Source: CAXTPV01 sp965276715 (GTDB lineage Bacteria > Pseudomonadota > Alphaproteobacteria > Acetobacterales > Acetobacteraceae). From it: DNA of 64,000 nt. The stretch covers positions 2,666,001 to 2,730,000 of the forward strand of contig OZ255622.1 of NCBI GenBank assembly GCA_965276715.1, read 5' to 3'. Shown piece after piece: positions 25,801 to 34,026 of the stretch; within the stretch, counting starts at the first letter, position 1, and each line of letters begins with the position of its first letter. The position numbers and the translations under genes were made by a program. The notes below the pieces were generated by a model. The model did no database searches. It saw only the letters and a program-made list of their open reading frames with translations, and was not told the origin of the DNA.

Positions 25801-26031
25801 GATCATCTTGTCGACGCCGACGACCTGCGCCTCGATCGGCTGCGCCACCGAGCTCTCGACGACGGAGGCCGACGCCCCGGGATAGCTCGCCGTCACCGAA
25901 ACCTGCGGCGGCACGATGTCGGGGAATTGCGCCACCGGGATGCGCGACAGGCCGACCAGGCCCGCGAGCGTGATCACGATGGCGATGACGACCGCGAGAC
26001 GCGGCCGGTCGATGAAGATGTCGGAGATCAT
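22891..26031 (-). CDS. RND multidrug efflux permease (HAE1 type)
   Basis: 1046 residues, the standard length for an AcrB/MexB-type permease. It starts MISDIFIDRPRLAVVIAIVI. The proton-relay Asp pair lies in GLVVDDAIVVVENVERV (helix 4). Other landmarks are VTASYPGASASVVESSV, SRLPTGFLPEEDQG and the second-half helix segment AALNALTLSPALCA. It would pump hydrophobic compounds from the inner membrane or periplasm through an outer-membrane channel. No OprM-type gene is adjacent. It follows its adaptor by 6 bp. Confidence 0.95.
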   Translation of the reverse strand: MISDIFIDRPRLAVVIAIVITLAGLVGLSRIPVAQFPDIVPPQVSVTASYPGASASVVESSVAQPIEAQVVGVDKMIYMRSFSGNDGSYSLVVSFLLGTNPDINTVNVLNRVQTATPELPSEVQLEGTTVQKKSSAILEFVNFYSPKKTYDVLFLANYMTINVIDEISRITGVGQASLLSRQKYSMRVWFDINRINNLGLSPTDITNAIAAQSTVAAIGRIGARPISQQQQYQLNVQTTGRLTSTRQFSNIVLRANPDGSVLRIGDVAHVELGAQNLDSEAKLNQSPSVPLAIYLAPGANALDTATAVNTRLAYLAKRFPSDVAYDVTYDSTTFVSDTVHEVIKTLLEAFVLVVIVVFLFLGSVRAAIIPTVAVPVSLIGAFAIMTALGFSANTVSLLAMVVAIGLVVDDAIVVVENVERVMEENPEMAPKDAAKLAMTQITAPIIAITLVLLSVFIPIAFIPGLSGQLFRQFAVTISSAMVISALNALTLSPALCAVFLRHGGPKRGIMGRVLRGIERTRNGYASVVRRLVRVSVLGIVLIAVVAVGAFGLVSRLPTGFLPEEDQGGFFVLISLPDGASVARTSATMDQVARQVAPLAGVKEVFQVIGYSIIDTVQEPNVGFLFVRLKPFADRTTVASSAQGLIGHIFGLGQQIRTATVFPFNLPPIIGLSTSGGFEYELEGLEGQDYNDINGVMQGLVASANGDPHLARVFSTFTNTNPSLFLDIDRAKAQSLGVNISDIFNTVGTTLGGVYVNDFNLYGRVWQVNVQGEEADRGNISDLWRIYIRNSSGGTVPLRAIASLHVVTGPQVVTRYNNYRAVTIQGSPAPGESSGSSLAAMGDVSKRTLPPGYAYEWTGTAFQEQQAAGQTGAILFMSILFAFLFLVGLYESWVIPIPVLLSVAVGVLGSFIGITLAGLSVDLYAQIGLVVLIALAAKNGILIVEFAKERREEGVSIVDAAVQGAHMRFRAVMMTSVAFILSLLPLVFASGAAAISRRDVGTPVFAGMIAASGVGIFVIPMLYVTFQTMRERTGAMFRRGGPTTPPK

Positions 26032-26037
26032 CGGCCG

Positions 26038-27228
26038 CTACCTGGACCCGCCGCCGCTCTTGCCCGTCTGGGCGCCGTTCTCGGCCGCCGCCGGGACCGG
26101 GGACGCCGCAGGTGCGCCGGGCGCGACCTTCGCGCCGTCCCTGACCCGCTGCAGCCCCTCGACCACCACCGTCGCATCGTCCGGCAGACCGCTCAGGACC
26201 GAGATGCTGGTGCCCGTCTGTTCGCCGGTGTGGATGTTGGTGCGGTGCGCGACGTCGTCGGCGCCGACCGTGAACACGTACGAGCCCTGCTGGTCGGACA
26301 GAACCGCCGATTGCGGCACGGTGATCAGCGAGATCGGCTGCGGCGCCTCGACGAGGGCGGTGACGAACTGGCCGTCGACCAGCGTGCGGTCGCCGGTCGC
26401 CCCGCTGCCGCCCCCGACCTTCGGGTTGGCGATCGTCGCGCGCAGCGTGATCGTGTCCGTGGTGTTTGAGACGTTGGGCGCGACATAGTCGAGATGGCCC
26501 GCCTGCCCGTAGATCTGCCCGTTGCTCAACCGCGCGCGGATCTTGGCCGCCGCCAGTCCGCCGGCATGCGCGTAGCGCTGCTCGAGCGACGCGACGTCGC
26601 GTTCGGCCACGGGAAAGACCACATACATCGGATCCTGGCTGACGATCGTCGCCAGCGTGCCGCTGCTGGGACTGACGACGTTGCCCTGGTTGACCGAGGT
26701 CGCCGTGATCCGGCCGTCGATCGGGGCGCGGACTTCCGTGTAGCCCAGATTGATCTGCGCGGTCTCGAGGTTGGCCTGGGCGCTCAGCACCGCGGCGGCG
26801 TCGGCGCGCTGGGTCGCAAGCGTCTGGTCATAGTTCGATTTCTGCCCGGCCGGCGTGCTGAGCAGGTTCTGCTGCCGCTGGAACTGGGCGACGGCGAACT
26901 CCGCGTTCGCGCGCGCCTGCGCCAGCGTGCCCTGGTTGGCCTCCACCTGCGCCTGGAACGGCGGCTGCTCGATCACGTAGAGAAGCTGGCCCTTCGTCAC
27001 TTCCGAGCCTTCCGTGAACAGACGCTGCTCGAGGAAGCCGGTGATGCGCGCCACCAGTGCGACGCTGTCGATCGCCTGGATGCGCCCGATATACTCGCTC
27101 GTCTGCACGATCGGCATGCGATGGACCGTCAGCACGCCGACCGCCGGCGGCTTGCCGCCAGGCGCCTGGGCCAGTGCCACACCTGCTCCGAGCACGGTGG
27201 CGAGGAGCGTGACACGCAAAGGCACCAT
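26038..27228 (-). CDS. RND periplasmic adaptor (MFP) protein
   Basis: 396 residues from the ATG at 27228 (MVPLRVTLLATVLGAGVALA, a Sec signal). The membrane-fusion pattern is GFLEQRLFTEGSEVTKGQLLYVIEQ, a long coiled-coil hairpin (QANLETAQINLGYTEVRAP), then the barrel domains ending in PAVPAAAENGAQTG. It links the RND permease to an outer-membrane channel. It is the first gene of the pump operon; a TetR-type palindrome lies 46 bp upstream. Confidence 0.95.
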   Translation of the reverse strand: MVPLRVTLLATVLGAGVALAQAPGGKPPAVGVLTVHRMPIVQTSEYIGRIQAIDSVALVARITGFLEQRLFTEGSEVTKGQLLYVIEQPPFQAQVEANQGTLAQARANAEFAVAQFQRQQNLLSTPAGQKSNYDQTLATQRADAAAVLSAQANLETAQINLGYTEVRAPIDGRITATSVNQGNVVSPSSGTLATIVSQDPMYVVFPVAERDVASLEQRYAHAGGLAAAKIRARLSNGQIYGQAGHLDYVAPNVSNTTDTITLRATIANPKVGGGSGATGDRTLVDGQFVTALVEAPQPISLITVPQSAVLSDQQGSYVFTVGADDVAHRTNIHTGEQTGTSISVLSGLPDDATVVVEGLQRVRDGAKVAPGAPAASPVPAAAENGAQTGKSGGGSR

Positions 27229-27274
27229 GGCAGTCTCTCTTCGGCACTTCACCCAGAAACAACTACCGGCAAGC

Positions 27275-27288
27275 TGACCGATCGGTCA
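27275..27288. promoter_or_regulatory. TetR-type operator in the RND promoter
   Basis: TGACCGATCGGTCA is a perfect 14-bp palindrome in the 144-bp gap between the divergent RND adaptor and glgX starts. Its left half overlaps a TTGACC -35-like element for the pump. TetR-family repressors of efflux pumps bind sites of this form. No tetR gene lies beside this operon. Confidence 0.7.
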
Positions 27289-27372
27289 AACCGCCGGCCT
27301 GCAACCCGGATGCTCGATGCCTGTTGTGCAGGCGCGCGGGATGTTCCGTGCGGCGAAGGCGAGAACCCCCAC

Positions 27373-29475
27373 ATGTCAGGCCAGACGACGTACGCGCTTC
27401 GCGAGGGCAGCCCATTGTTGAGCGGCGCCACATGGGATGGCAGCGGTGTGAACTTCACCCTGTTCTCGGCTCATGCGACGGCGGTGGATCTTTGCCTGTT
27501 CGACAATTCGGGAACCCGCGAGATCGCGCGTATCCGGCTGCCGGAATACACCGACGAGATTTTCCACGGCCACGTGGGCGACATCGGGCCGGGTCAGCAA
27601 TACGGGTTCCGCGTCCATGGCCCGTATGCGCCCGAGGAAGGTCATCGTTTCAATCCGAACAAGCTGCTGCTCGATCCGTATGCGCGCGCCCATGCCGGGC
27701 GGCTCGACTGGAACGATGCCTGCTTCGGCTACACGATCGGCGATCCGGCCAAGGACCTGAGTTTCGACGAGCGCGACAGCGCGCCCTTCGTGCCGAAGAG
27801 CGTCGTCGTCGACCCGGGCTTCGACTGGACCGGGACACGCGGCCGCGTGCAGGTCCCGTGGGAGCGGACGATCTTCTACGAGACCCACGTCAAGGGTTTC
27901 ACCCACAAGCATCCGGGCGTCCCCGAGGCCGATCGCGGCTTCTATCGCGGTCTCGGCGCCAAGCCGGTGCTCGATCACATCCGTGCGCTCGGCGTGACCT
28001 CGGTCGAGCTGCTGCCGATCCATACCTTCGTCGATGACGGCCCGCTGCTCGACAAGGGATTGCGCAACTACTGGGGCTACAACACGATCGGCTTCTTCGC
28101 CCCCGATCCCCGCTACGCCGCCGATCCGATCGACAGCCTGCGCGAATTCAAGGAGATGGTGGCCCGCCTGCACGATGCCGGCCTCGAGGTCATTCTCGAC
28201 GTGGTCTACAATCATACCGCCGAGGGCAACGAACAGGGCGCGACCCTGTCGTTCAAGGGCATCGACAACGCCAGCTATTACCGGCTGATGCCCGACGACA
28301 AGCGCCACTACATCAACGACACCGGCACCGGCAACACGGTCAACGTCAGTCATCCGCGCGTGCTGCAGATGGTGACCGACAGTCTGCGCTACTGGGTAAG
28401 CGAGATGCATGTCGATGGATTCAGGTTCGATCTCGGAACCATTCTCGCGCGCGAGCCGAACGGCTTCGACGACCGCAGCGGTTTCCTCAAGGCGTGCATG
28501 CAGGATCCGCTGCTGCAGACGGTCAAGCTCGTCGCCGAGCCGTGGGATTGCGGCCCGGGCGGCTACCAGGTCGGCGGCTTTCCGCCCGGCTGGGCCGAAT
28601 GGAACGACACCTATCGCGACACCGTGCGCGATTTCTGGCGCGGCGAGGCGGGTCCGAAAGCGATCGCGCCCAAGCTGCTCGCGTCGCCCGACACGTTCGC
28701 TCATCACGGCAGGCGTCCCTGGGCGTCGGTGAATTTCCTCACCGCGCACGACGGCTTCACGCTCAACGATGTCGTCAGCTTCAACGAGAAGCACAACGAG
28801 GCCAACGGCGAGGATGGCCGCGACGGGAGCTCCGACAACCGATCCTGGAATTGCGGCGCGGAGGGCCCGACCGACGACGAGGCCGTCGGCGCGCTGCGGT
28901 CGCGCCAGCTGCGAAACCTGTTCGCGACCCTGCTGCTGAGCCAGGGCACGCCGATGATCCTGGCGGGCGACGAGTTCGCACGCACCCAGGGCGGCAACAA
29001 CAACGCCTATTGCCAGGACAGCGACATCAGCTGGGTCGACTGGGACACCGGCGAGAAAGGGCAGGCGCTGCAGGCCTTCGTGACCAGGCTGATCAAGGTC
29101 CGTTCCGAACATGCCATGCTGGCGCGCGGGCGCTTCCTCACCGACGAGGTGCGTTGGCTGTCGCCGTCCGGCGAGCCGATGACGGCCGAACAGTGGAACG
29201 ACGGGAACACGCGCTGCTTCGGCATCCTGCTCGACGGCACACTGCCTCCTACCGGCCTGCCCGTCGCCGGCAACGACGCGACGCTGCTGATCGTCGTCAA
29301 CGGCTGGCAGGACGGTGTCGCCTTTACGCTGCCGGGCGACGGCGCGTGGACACGCCTGCTCGACACCAATCTCGAGCATGATGCGGAGGAATCCTTCCAG
29401 GGCGCCCGCACCTATCTCGCAACCGGCCGATCGGTCCTGCTGTTCTCCCAGGGCGGCCGGGAGGTGCGGTCGTGA
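27373..29475 (+). CDS. glgX: Glycogen debranching enzyme
   Basis: 700 residues from the ATG at 27373 (MSGQTTYALREGSPLLSG). An N-terminal CBM48-like domain (GVNFTLFSAHATAVDLCLFD) precedes a GH13 barrel with EVILDVVYNHTAEG, DGFRFDLGTIL (nucleophile Asp), VAEPWDCG (acid Glu) and TAHDGFTL. It is the isoamylase-type GlgX/TreX, which cuts alpha-1,6 branches of glycogen or phosphorylase limit dextrins. It is coupled to treZ by TGATG. In this operon it would free linear chains for TreY; no glgA, glgB, glgC or glgP is in the window. Confidence 0.95.
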   Translation: MSGQTTYALREGSPLLSGATWDGSGVNFTLFSAHATAVDLCLFDNSGTREIARIRLPEYTDEIFHGHVGDIGPGQQYGFRVHGPYAPEEGHRFNPNKLLLDPYARAHAGRLDWNDACFGYTIGDPAKDLSFDERDSAPFVPKSVVVDPGFDWTGTRGRVQVPWERTIFYETHVKGFTHKHPGVPEADRGFYRGLGAKPVLDHIRALGVTSVELLPIHTFVDDGPLLDKGLRNYWGYNTIGFFAPDPRYAADPIDSLREFKEMVARLHDAGLEVILDVVYNHTAEGNEQGATLSFKGIDNASYYRLMPDDKRHYINDTGTGNTVNVSHPRVLQMVTDSLRYWVSEMHVDGFRFDLGTILAREPNGFDDRSGFLKACMQDPLLQTVKLVAEPWDCGPGGYQVGGFPPGWAEWNDTYRDTVRDFWRGEAGPKAIAPKLLASPDTFAHHGRRPWASVNFLTAHDGFTLNDVVSFNEKHNEANGEDGRDGSSDNRSWNCGAEGPTDDEAVGALRSRQLRNLFATLLLSQGTPMILAGDEFARTQGGNNNAYCQDSDISWVDWDTGEKGQALQAFVTRLIKVRSEHAMLARGRFLTDEVRWLSPSGEPMTAEQWNDGNTRCFGILLDGTLPPTGLPVAGNDATLLIVVNGWQDGVAFTLPGDGAWTRLLDTNLEHDAEESFQGARTYLATGRSVLLFSQGGREVRS

Positions 29476-31247
29476 TGCCGTCGACCCGGCGGCACATGAT
29501 GCCGCACGGGGCGGAGATCGGTCCGGATGGACGGGTCCGGTTCCGCCTCTGGGCGCCCGCCTGCGAACGCGTGGACATTGCCATCGACGGCGGCCTTCTT
29601 CCCCTCGAACCGGGCGATGAAGGCTGGCACACGCTGACGACCGACGCCGCCACCGCCGGCACACTCTATCATTTTGTTCTGCCCGACGGTTTGCGCGTCC
29701 CCGATCCCGCCAGCCGCTTCCAGCCGGACGACGTGCATGGTCCGAGCGAGGTGATCGATCCGACCAGCTTTTCGTGGTCGGACGAATTCGCCGGCCGGCC
29801 CTGGTCCGAGGCGGTCGTCTACGAGATCCATGTCGGTGCCTTCACCAGGGAGGGGACATTCGCGGCCGCCACCGGCCGGCTCGATCATCTTGCAGCACTC
29901 GGCGTCACGGCGGTCGAGATCATGCCGGTCTCGGATTTTCCTGGCCGGCGCAACTGGGGCTATGACGGCGTGCTGCCCTACGCGCCCGACTCCAGTTACG
30001 GCCGCCCGGAGGGGTTCAAGGCGTTCGTGCGGGAGGCGCATGCGCGCGGGATCATGGTCCTGCTCGATGTCGTCTATAATCATTTCGGTCCCGACGGGAA
30101 CTACCTTCCGGTCTACGCGCCCGGCTTCTTCACCGACCGGCACAAGACGCCGTGGGGTGCCGGCATCAACTACGACGGTGCGCATTCCCGCCCGGTCCGG
30201 GACTTCGTGATCCACAACGCACTCTATTGGCTCGAGGAATACAATCTGGACGGGCTGCGGCTCGATGCCGTCCACGCGATCATGGACGACAGCACGCCGC
30301 ACCTGCTCGACGAACTCGCGCAGGCGGTCCACGAGATGCGTGGCGAACGCCCGACCCACCTCGTGCTCGAGAACGAGGAGAACCAGGCGGCCCGGCTCGG
30401 GAACGGCCGGTTCACGGCGCAATGGAACGACGACGTCCATCATGTGCTTCACGTCGCACTCACCGGCGAGGATGCCGGCTACTACAAGGAATATGCCGGA
30501 CGGACCGATCTGCTGGGCCGCGCGCTTGCCGAGGGGTTCGCGTTCCAGGGCGAGATGATGGAGTATCGCGGCGAGACCAGGGGCGAGCCGAGTGCGGCGC
30601 TTCCGCCCGTCTCCTTCGTCGCCTTCGCGCAGAACCACGACCAGATCGGCAACCGCGCCTTCGGCGACCGGCTTGCGGCCGGCGTGGCACCAGACCGGTT
30701 GCGCGCCGTCGCCGCGATCCTGTTGCTGCTGCCGCAGATTCCGATGCTGTTCATGGGCGAGGAGTGGGGAGCGACGACGCCGTTTCCGTTCTTCTGCGAT
30801 TTCACCGGCGATCTGGCCGACGCCGTCAGACAGGGCAGGCGCGACGAGTTCAAGCGCTTTCCCCAATTCCAGGATCCCGCGCAACGCGACCGGATCCCCG
30901 ATCCGCTCGCCGACGCGACGTTCCAATCCGCCAAGCTCGACTGGGACGCCATCGACCAGCCTCGGCTCGACATCACCAAAGAGCTCCTCGCGACCCGGCG
31001 CCGCCATGTCGAGCCGCTGCTCGCGCATCTCGATCATGGCGGTAGCGCCGAGGTGCTCGGTGCCGGCGCCGTGCGGATCGTCTGGCACGCCGGCGAGGCG
31101 GGCAGGCTCATCCTGCTTGCCAACCTGTCCGACGACAGCGTCGACCTGCCCGCCCTGGCTGCCGACGAGGAGATCTTCCATGTCACCGGCACCGCGGATG
31201 ATCATCTCGGAGCTTGGTCGGTCCGCTGGTCGAGGTCGCGCGCGTGA
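29475..31247 (+). CDS. treZ: Malto-oligosyltrehalose trehalohydrolase
   Basis: 590 residues from the ATG at 29475, which overlaps the glgX stop. A CBM48-like N-terminal domain is followed by a GH13_10 barrel with MVLLDVVYNHFGPDG, DGLRLDAVHAI, LVLENEEN and the conserved FAQNHDQIGNRAFG. It releases free trehalose from maltooligosyl trehalose made by TreY. The gene overlaps treY by 4 nt. Confidence 0.95.
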   Translation: MPSTRRHMMPHGAEIGPDGRVRFRLWAPACERVDIAIDGGLLPLEPGDEGWHTLTTDAATAGTLYHFVLPDGLRVPDPASRFQPDDVHGPSEVIDPTSFSWSDEFAGRPWSEAVVYEIHVGAFTREGTFAAATGRLDHLAALGVTAVEIMPVSDFPGRRNWGYDGVLPYAPDSSYGRPEGFKAFVREAHARGIMVLLDVVYNHFGPDGNYLPVYAPGFFTDRHKTPWGAGINYDGAHSRPVRDFVIHNALYWLEEYNLDGLRLDAVHAIMDDSTPHLLDELAQAVHEMRGERPTHLVLENEENQAARLGNGRFTAQWNDDVHHVLHVALTGEDAGYYKEYAGRTDLLGRALAEGFAFQGEMMEYRGETRGEPSAALPPVSFVAFAQNHDQIGNRAFGDRLAAGVAPDRLRAVAAILLLLPQIPMLFMGEEWGATTPFPFFCDFTGDLADAVRQGRRDEFKRFPQFQDPAQRDRIPDPLADATFQSAKLDWDAIDQPRLDITKELLATRRRHVEPLLAHLDHGGSAEVLGAGAVRIVWHAGEAGRLILLANLSDDSVDLPALAADEEIFHVTGTADDHLGAWSVRWSRSRA

Positions 31248-33991
31248 ACCCGCCGCGCGCCACCTACCGGCTGCAATTCCGCAAGGAGTTCGGTTTTCGC
31301 GATGCCGCCGCTATCGCTCCGTATCTGGCCGCACTGGGCGTCAGCCATGTCTACGCGTCGTCCTATCTGAAGGCGCGGCCGGGCAGCACGCACGGCTACG
31401 ACATCACCGACCATGACGCGCTCAACCCGGAACTCGGATCGGAGGCGGATTTCGCCGCCATGTGCGCGGCGTTCCGCGCGAACGGTCTCGGCCAGATCCT
31501 CGATTTCGTGCCCAACCACATGGGTGTCGGCGGGTCGGACAACAAACGCTGGCTCGATGTGCTCGAATGGGGACCGACGGCCGAGAGTGCCGGCTGGTTC
31601 GACATCGACTGGGATCCGGACCGGCGCTACCTGCGCGACAAGCTGCTCGCGCCCGTCCTGGGCGACCAGTACGGGATCGAGCTCCAGGCCGGCCGCCTCA
31701 TGCTCAAGTTCGATCACGAGGCTGGCGAGTTTGCCGTCTGGGCCTACGATGTGCACAAACTGCCGATCTGTCCGCTGCATTACGCGCGTATCCTCGGCCA
31801 TGCCGACGGATCCCTCGAGCGGATCGGCGATGCCTTCGCCGATCTGTCCTCGTGGCGGCCGCAGGTCGCCGCCCGTGCCGCGACGCTCAAGGCCGAGCTC
31901 GCCGACCTGATCCGCGCCGATCACGATGCCGCCGGGGCACTTGCCGTCGCGGTCTCTCGCCTGAACGAGGATTGGCGGTCGCTCGATGCCTTGATCGAGG
32001 ACCAGTTCTGGCGGGTCGCGGGCTTCCTCGTCGCGGGTGACGACATCAATTATCGCCGCTTCTTCAACATCAACGACCTCGCCGGCATCCGGATGGAGCT
32101 GCCTGCCGTCTTCGACGGGGCGCATGCCCGGATCAAGGCCATGCTCGAGGACGGCATCCTCGACGGCCTGCGCATCGACCATGTCGACGGCCTGCTCGAT
32201 CCCAAGGAATATCTCGTCCGGCTGCGCGCGATGGTCGACCGGCCGTTCTATCTCGTGGTCGAGAAAATCCTCGCACGCCATGAGGTACTTCGTGACGACT
32301 GGCCGGTCGACGGGACCACCGGCTACGACTTCACCAATCTCGTGCTCAACGTTCTCGTCGATCCCGCCGGGGAGGAGGGCTTCTCGCAATTCTATGCCAG
32401 CTTCACCGCCGACCCCACGCCGTTCCGCCGCATCGTGCATCTCTGCAAGATGCGCATCATGGACAACGAGATGGCGAGCGAGCTCAACGTACTCGGACGC
32501 GATGCAGGCCGCGTGGCACGGCAGAACCCGCGGACGGCCGACTTCACGCGCAACATCCTCCAGCGCGCCATCCGGCAGGTCGTGGCATGCTTTCCCGTCT
32601 ACCGGACCTATCTCGACCGCGACGGCATCCCGTCCGAGACCGATCGCCGCGATCTCGACTGGGCGATCGCGACGGCGCGACGGCAGGAGCCCGAGATCCC
32701 CCCGAGCGTCTTCGACTTTCTCGCGCAGCTCCTCTCCGGCGATCTGGTTTCGGAACCGCGCAGCGGCTTCTCGCGCCATGCCGTCCTGCGGCTGGCGATG
32801 AAGCTGCAGCAATATAGCGGGCCGGTGATGGCCAAGGGTCTCGAGGACACCGCCTTCTACCGCTACAATCGTTTCGTGGCACTCAACGAGGTGGGCGGCG
32901 AACCCGAGCATTTCGGGGTGCCGCTCGCGTCCTTCCACAAGACGAATGCCCAGCGCGGCCGCCGCTTTCCAAACGCCATGATCGGCACCTCGACCCACGA
33001 CACCAAGCGCGGCGAGGATGTACGCGCCCGGCTCGCGGTGCTGTCCTCGATCCCTGACGAATGGGCTCGGCAGGTGCAGTCATGGAGCCGGCTGGTGCGC
33101 GCGCGGCGCGGCGACGTCGAGGGCACCGCACCCCCCGACCGCAATGACGAGTATCTTTTCTACCAGCTCCTGGTCGGGTCATGGCCGGTCGAACTCCTCG
33201 ATGCCGGCGCCACCGAAAGCGAGGCCGGCAGGGATCTCCTCGCCCGATACGGCAAGCGTATCGAAGGCGCGCTCCAGAAATCGATGCGCGAAGCCAAGTT
33301 GCACTCGAACTGGTCGGCTCCGAACACCGCCTATGAGGACGCAATGCTCGGGTTCGCCGGCGACGCGCTCGATCCCGGCAGGCCCGCGTTTCTGTCGGCG
33401 TTCCTGCCGTTCGCCCAACGTGTGGCGCGGCTCGGTGTCGACAACAGCCTGGCCCAGCTCGTGCTCAAGCTGACGCTGCCTGGCATGCCTGACATCTACC
33501 AGGGTTCCGAATTGTGGGACCTGAGCCTGGTCGATCCCGACAACCGCCGGCCGGTCGATTACGGCCAGCGTGCCGTCATGCTCGAGGGAATCGCACGCGA
33601 TCTCGAGACCGATCGCGCGGGCCTGCTGCGCCGATGCTACACGAATTGGCAGGACGGCGCGATCAAGCTCGCCTTGACCCGGATCCTGCTCGATGCGCGC
33701 GCGGCCGACCCTGTCTTGTTCGCCGAGGGTGGCTACGAAGCGATCCAGGTCGACAGCCCGCAGGCGGACCAGATCATCGCCTTCCGCCGCGACCACGGCG
33801 ACCGCTCGCTCGCGGTCGTCGTGTCGCGTTTTCCAGGCGCCCGTCAAGAGGGCGCTCCCTGGATCGGTACGCTCTCCTTGTCCGATGAAGGATGGCGCAA
33901 CATGTTGCGCGGCGGTGCCGGACCGTCCAGTGAACTTGCCGATCTTTTCGCCGATCTTCCCGTCTCGATCCTGTGGCGCGGCATAGTCTAA
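31244..33991 (+). CDS. treY: Maltooligosyl trehalose synthase
   Basis: 915 residues from the GTG at 31244 that overlaps the treZ stop (GTGA), with GAGG upstream; an in-frame TTG at 31214 is an alternative. The N-terminus PPRATYRLQFRKEFGF is characteristic. GH13_26 motifs include ILDFVPNHMGVGG, DGLRIDHVDGLLDP, LVVEKILARHE and IGTSTHDTKRGED. It isomerises the reducing-end glucose of maltodextrins to a trehalose unit. With GlgX and TreZ it completes a three-gene trehalose pathway for osmotic or desiccation stress. Confidence 0.96.
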   Translation: MNPPRATYRLQFRKEFGFRDAAAIAPYLAALGVSHVYASSYLKARPGSTHGYDITDHDALNPELGSEADFAAMCAAFRANGLGQILDFVPNHMGVGGSDNKRWLDVLEWGPTAESAGWFDIDWDPDRRYLRDKLLAPVLGDQYGIELQAGRLMLKFDHEAGEFAVWAYDVHKLPICPLHYARILGHADGSLERIGDAFADLSSWRPQVAARAATLKAELADLIRADHDAAGALAVAVSRLNEDWRSLDALIEDQFWRVAGFLVAGDDINYRRFFNINDLAGIRMELPAVFDGAHARIKAMLEDGILDGLRIDHVDGLLDPKEYLVRLRAMVDRPFYLVVEKILARHEVLRDDWPVDGTTGYDFTNLVLNVLVDPAGEEGFSQFYASFTADPTPFRRIVHLCKMRIMDNEMASELNVLGRDAGRVARQNPRTADFTRNILQRAIRQVVACFPVYRTYLDRDGIPSETDRRDLDWAIATARRQEPEIPPSVFDFLAQLLSGDLVSEPRSGFSRHAVLRLAMKLQQYSGPVMAKGLEDTAFYRYNRFVALNEVGGEPEHFGVPLASFHKTNAQRGRRFPNAMIGTSTHDTKRGEDVRARLAVLSSIPDEWARQVQSWSRLVRARRGDVEGTAPPDRNDEYLFYQLLVGSWPVELLDAGATESEAGRDLLARYGKRIEGALQKSMREAKLHSNWSAPNTAYEDAMLGFAGDALDPGRPAFLSAFLPFAQRVARLGVDNSLAQLVLKLTLPGMPDIYQGSELWDLSLVDPDNRRPVDYGQRAVMLEGIARDLETDRAGLLRRCYTNWQDGAIKLALTRILLDARAADPVLFAEGGYEAIQVDSPQADQIIAFRRDHGDRSLAVVVSRFPGARQEGAPWIGTLSLSDEGWRNMLRGGAGPSSELADLFADLPVSILWRGIV

Positions 33992-34026
33992 CCCGGAAAG
34001 GCCGCGCAGGCCGCACGTGACCTGCG

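Noticed and set aside
24526..26469. 647-codon open frame on the + strand
   Set aside because: Antisense to the RND permease and adaptor; composition is that of a GC shadow.
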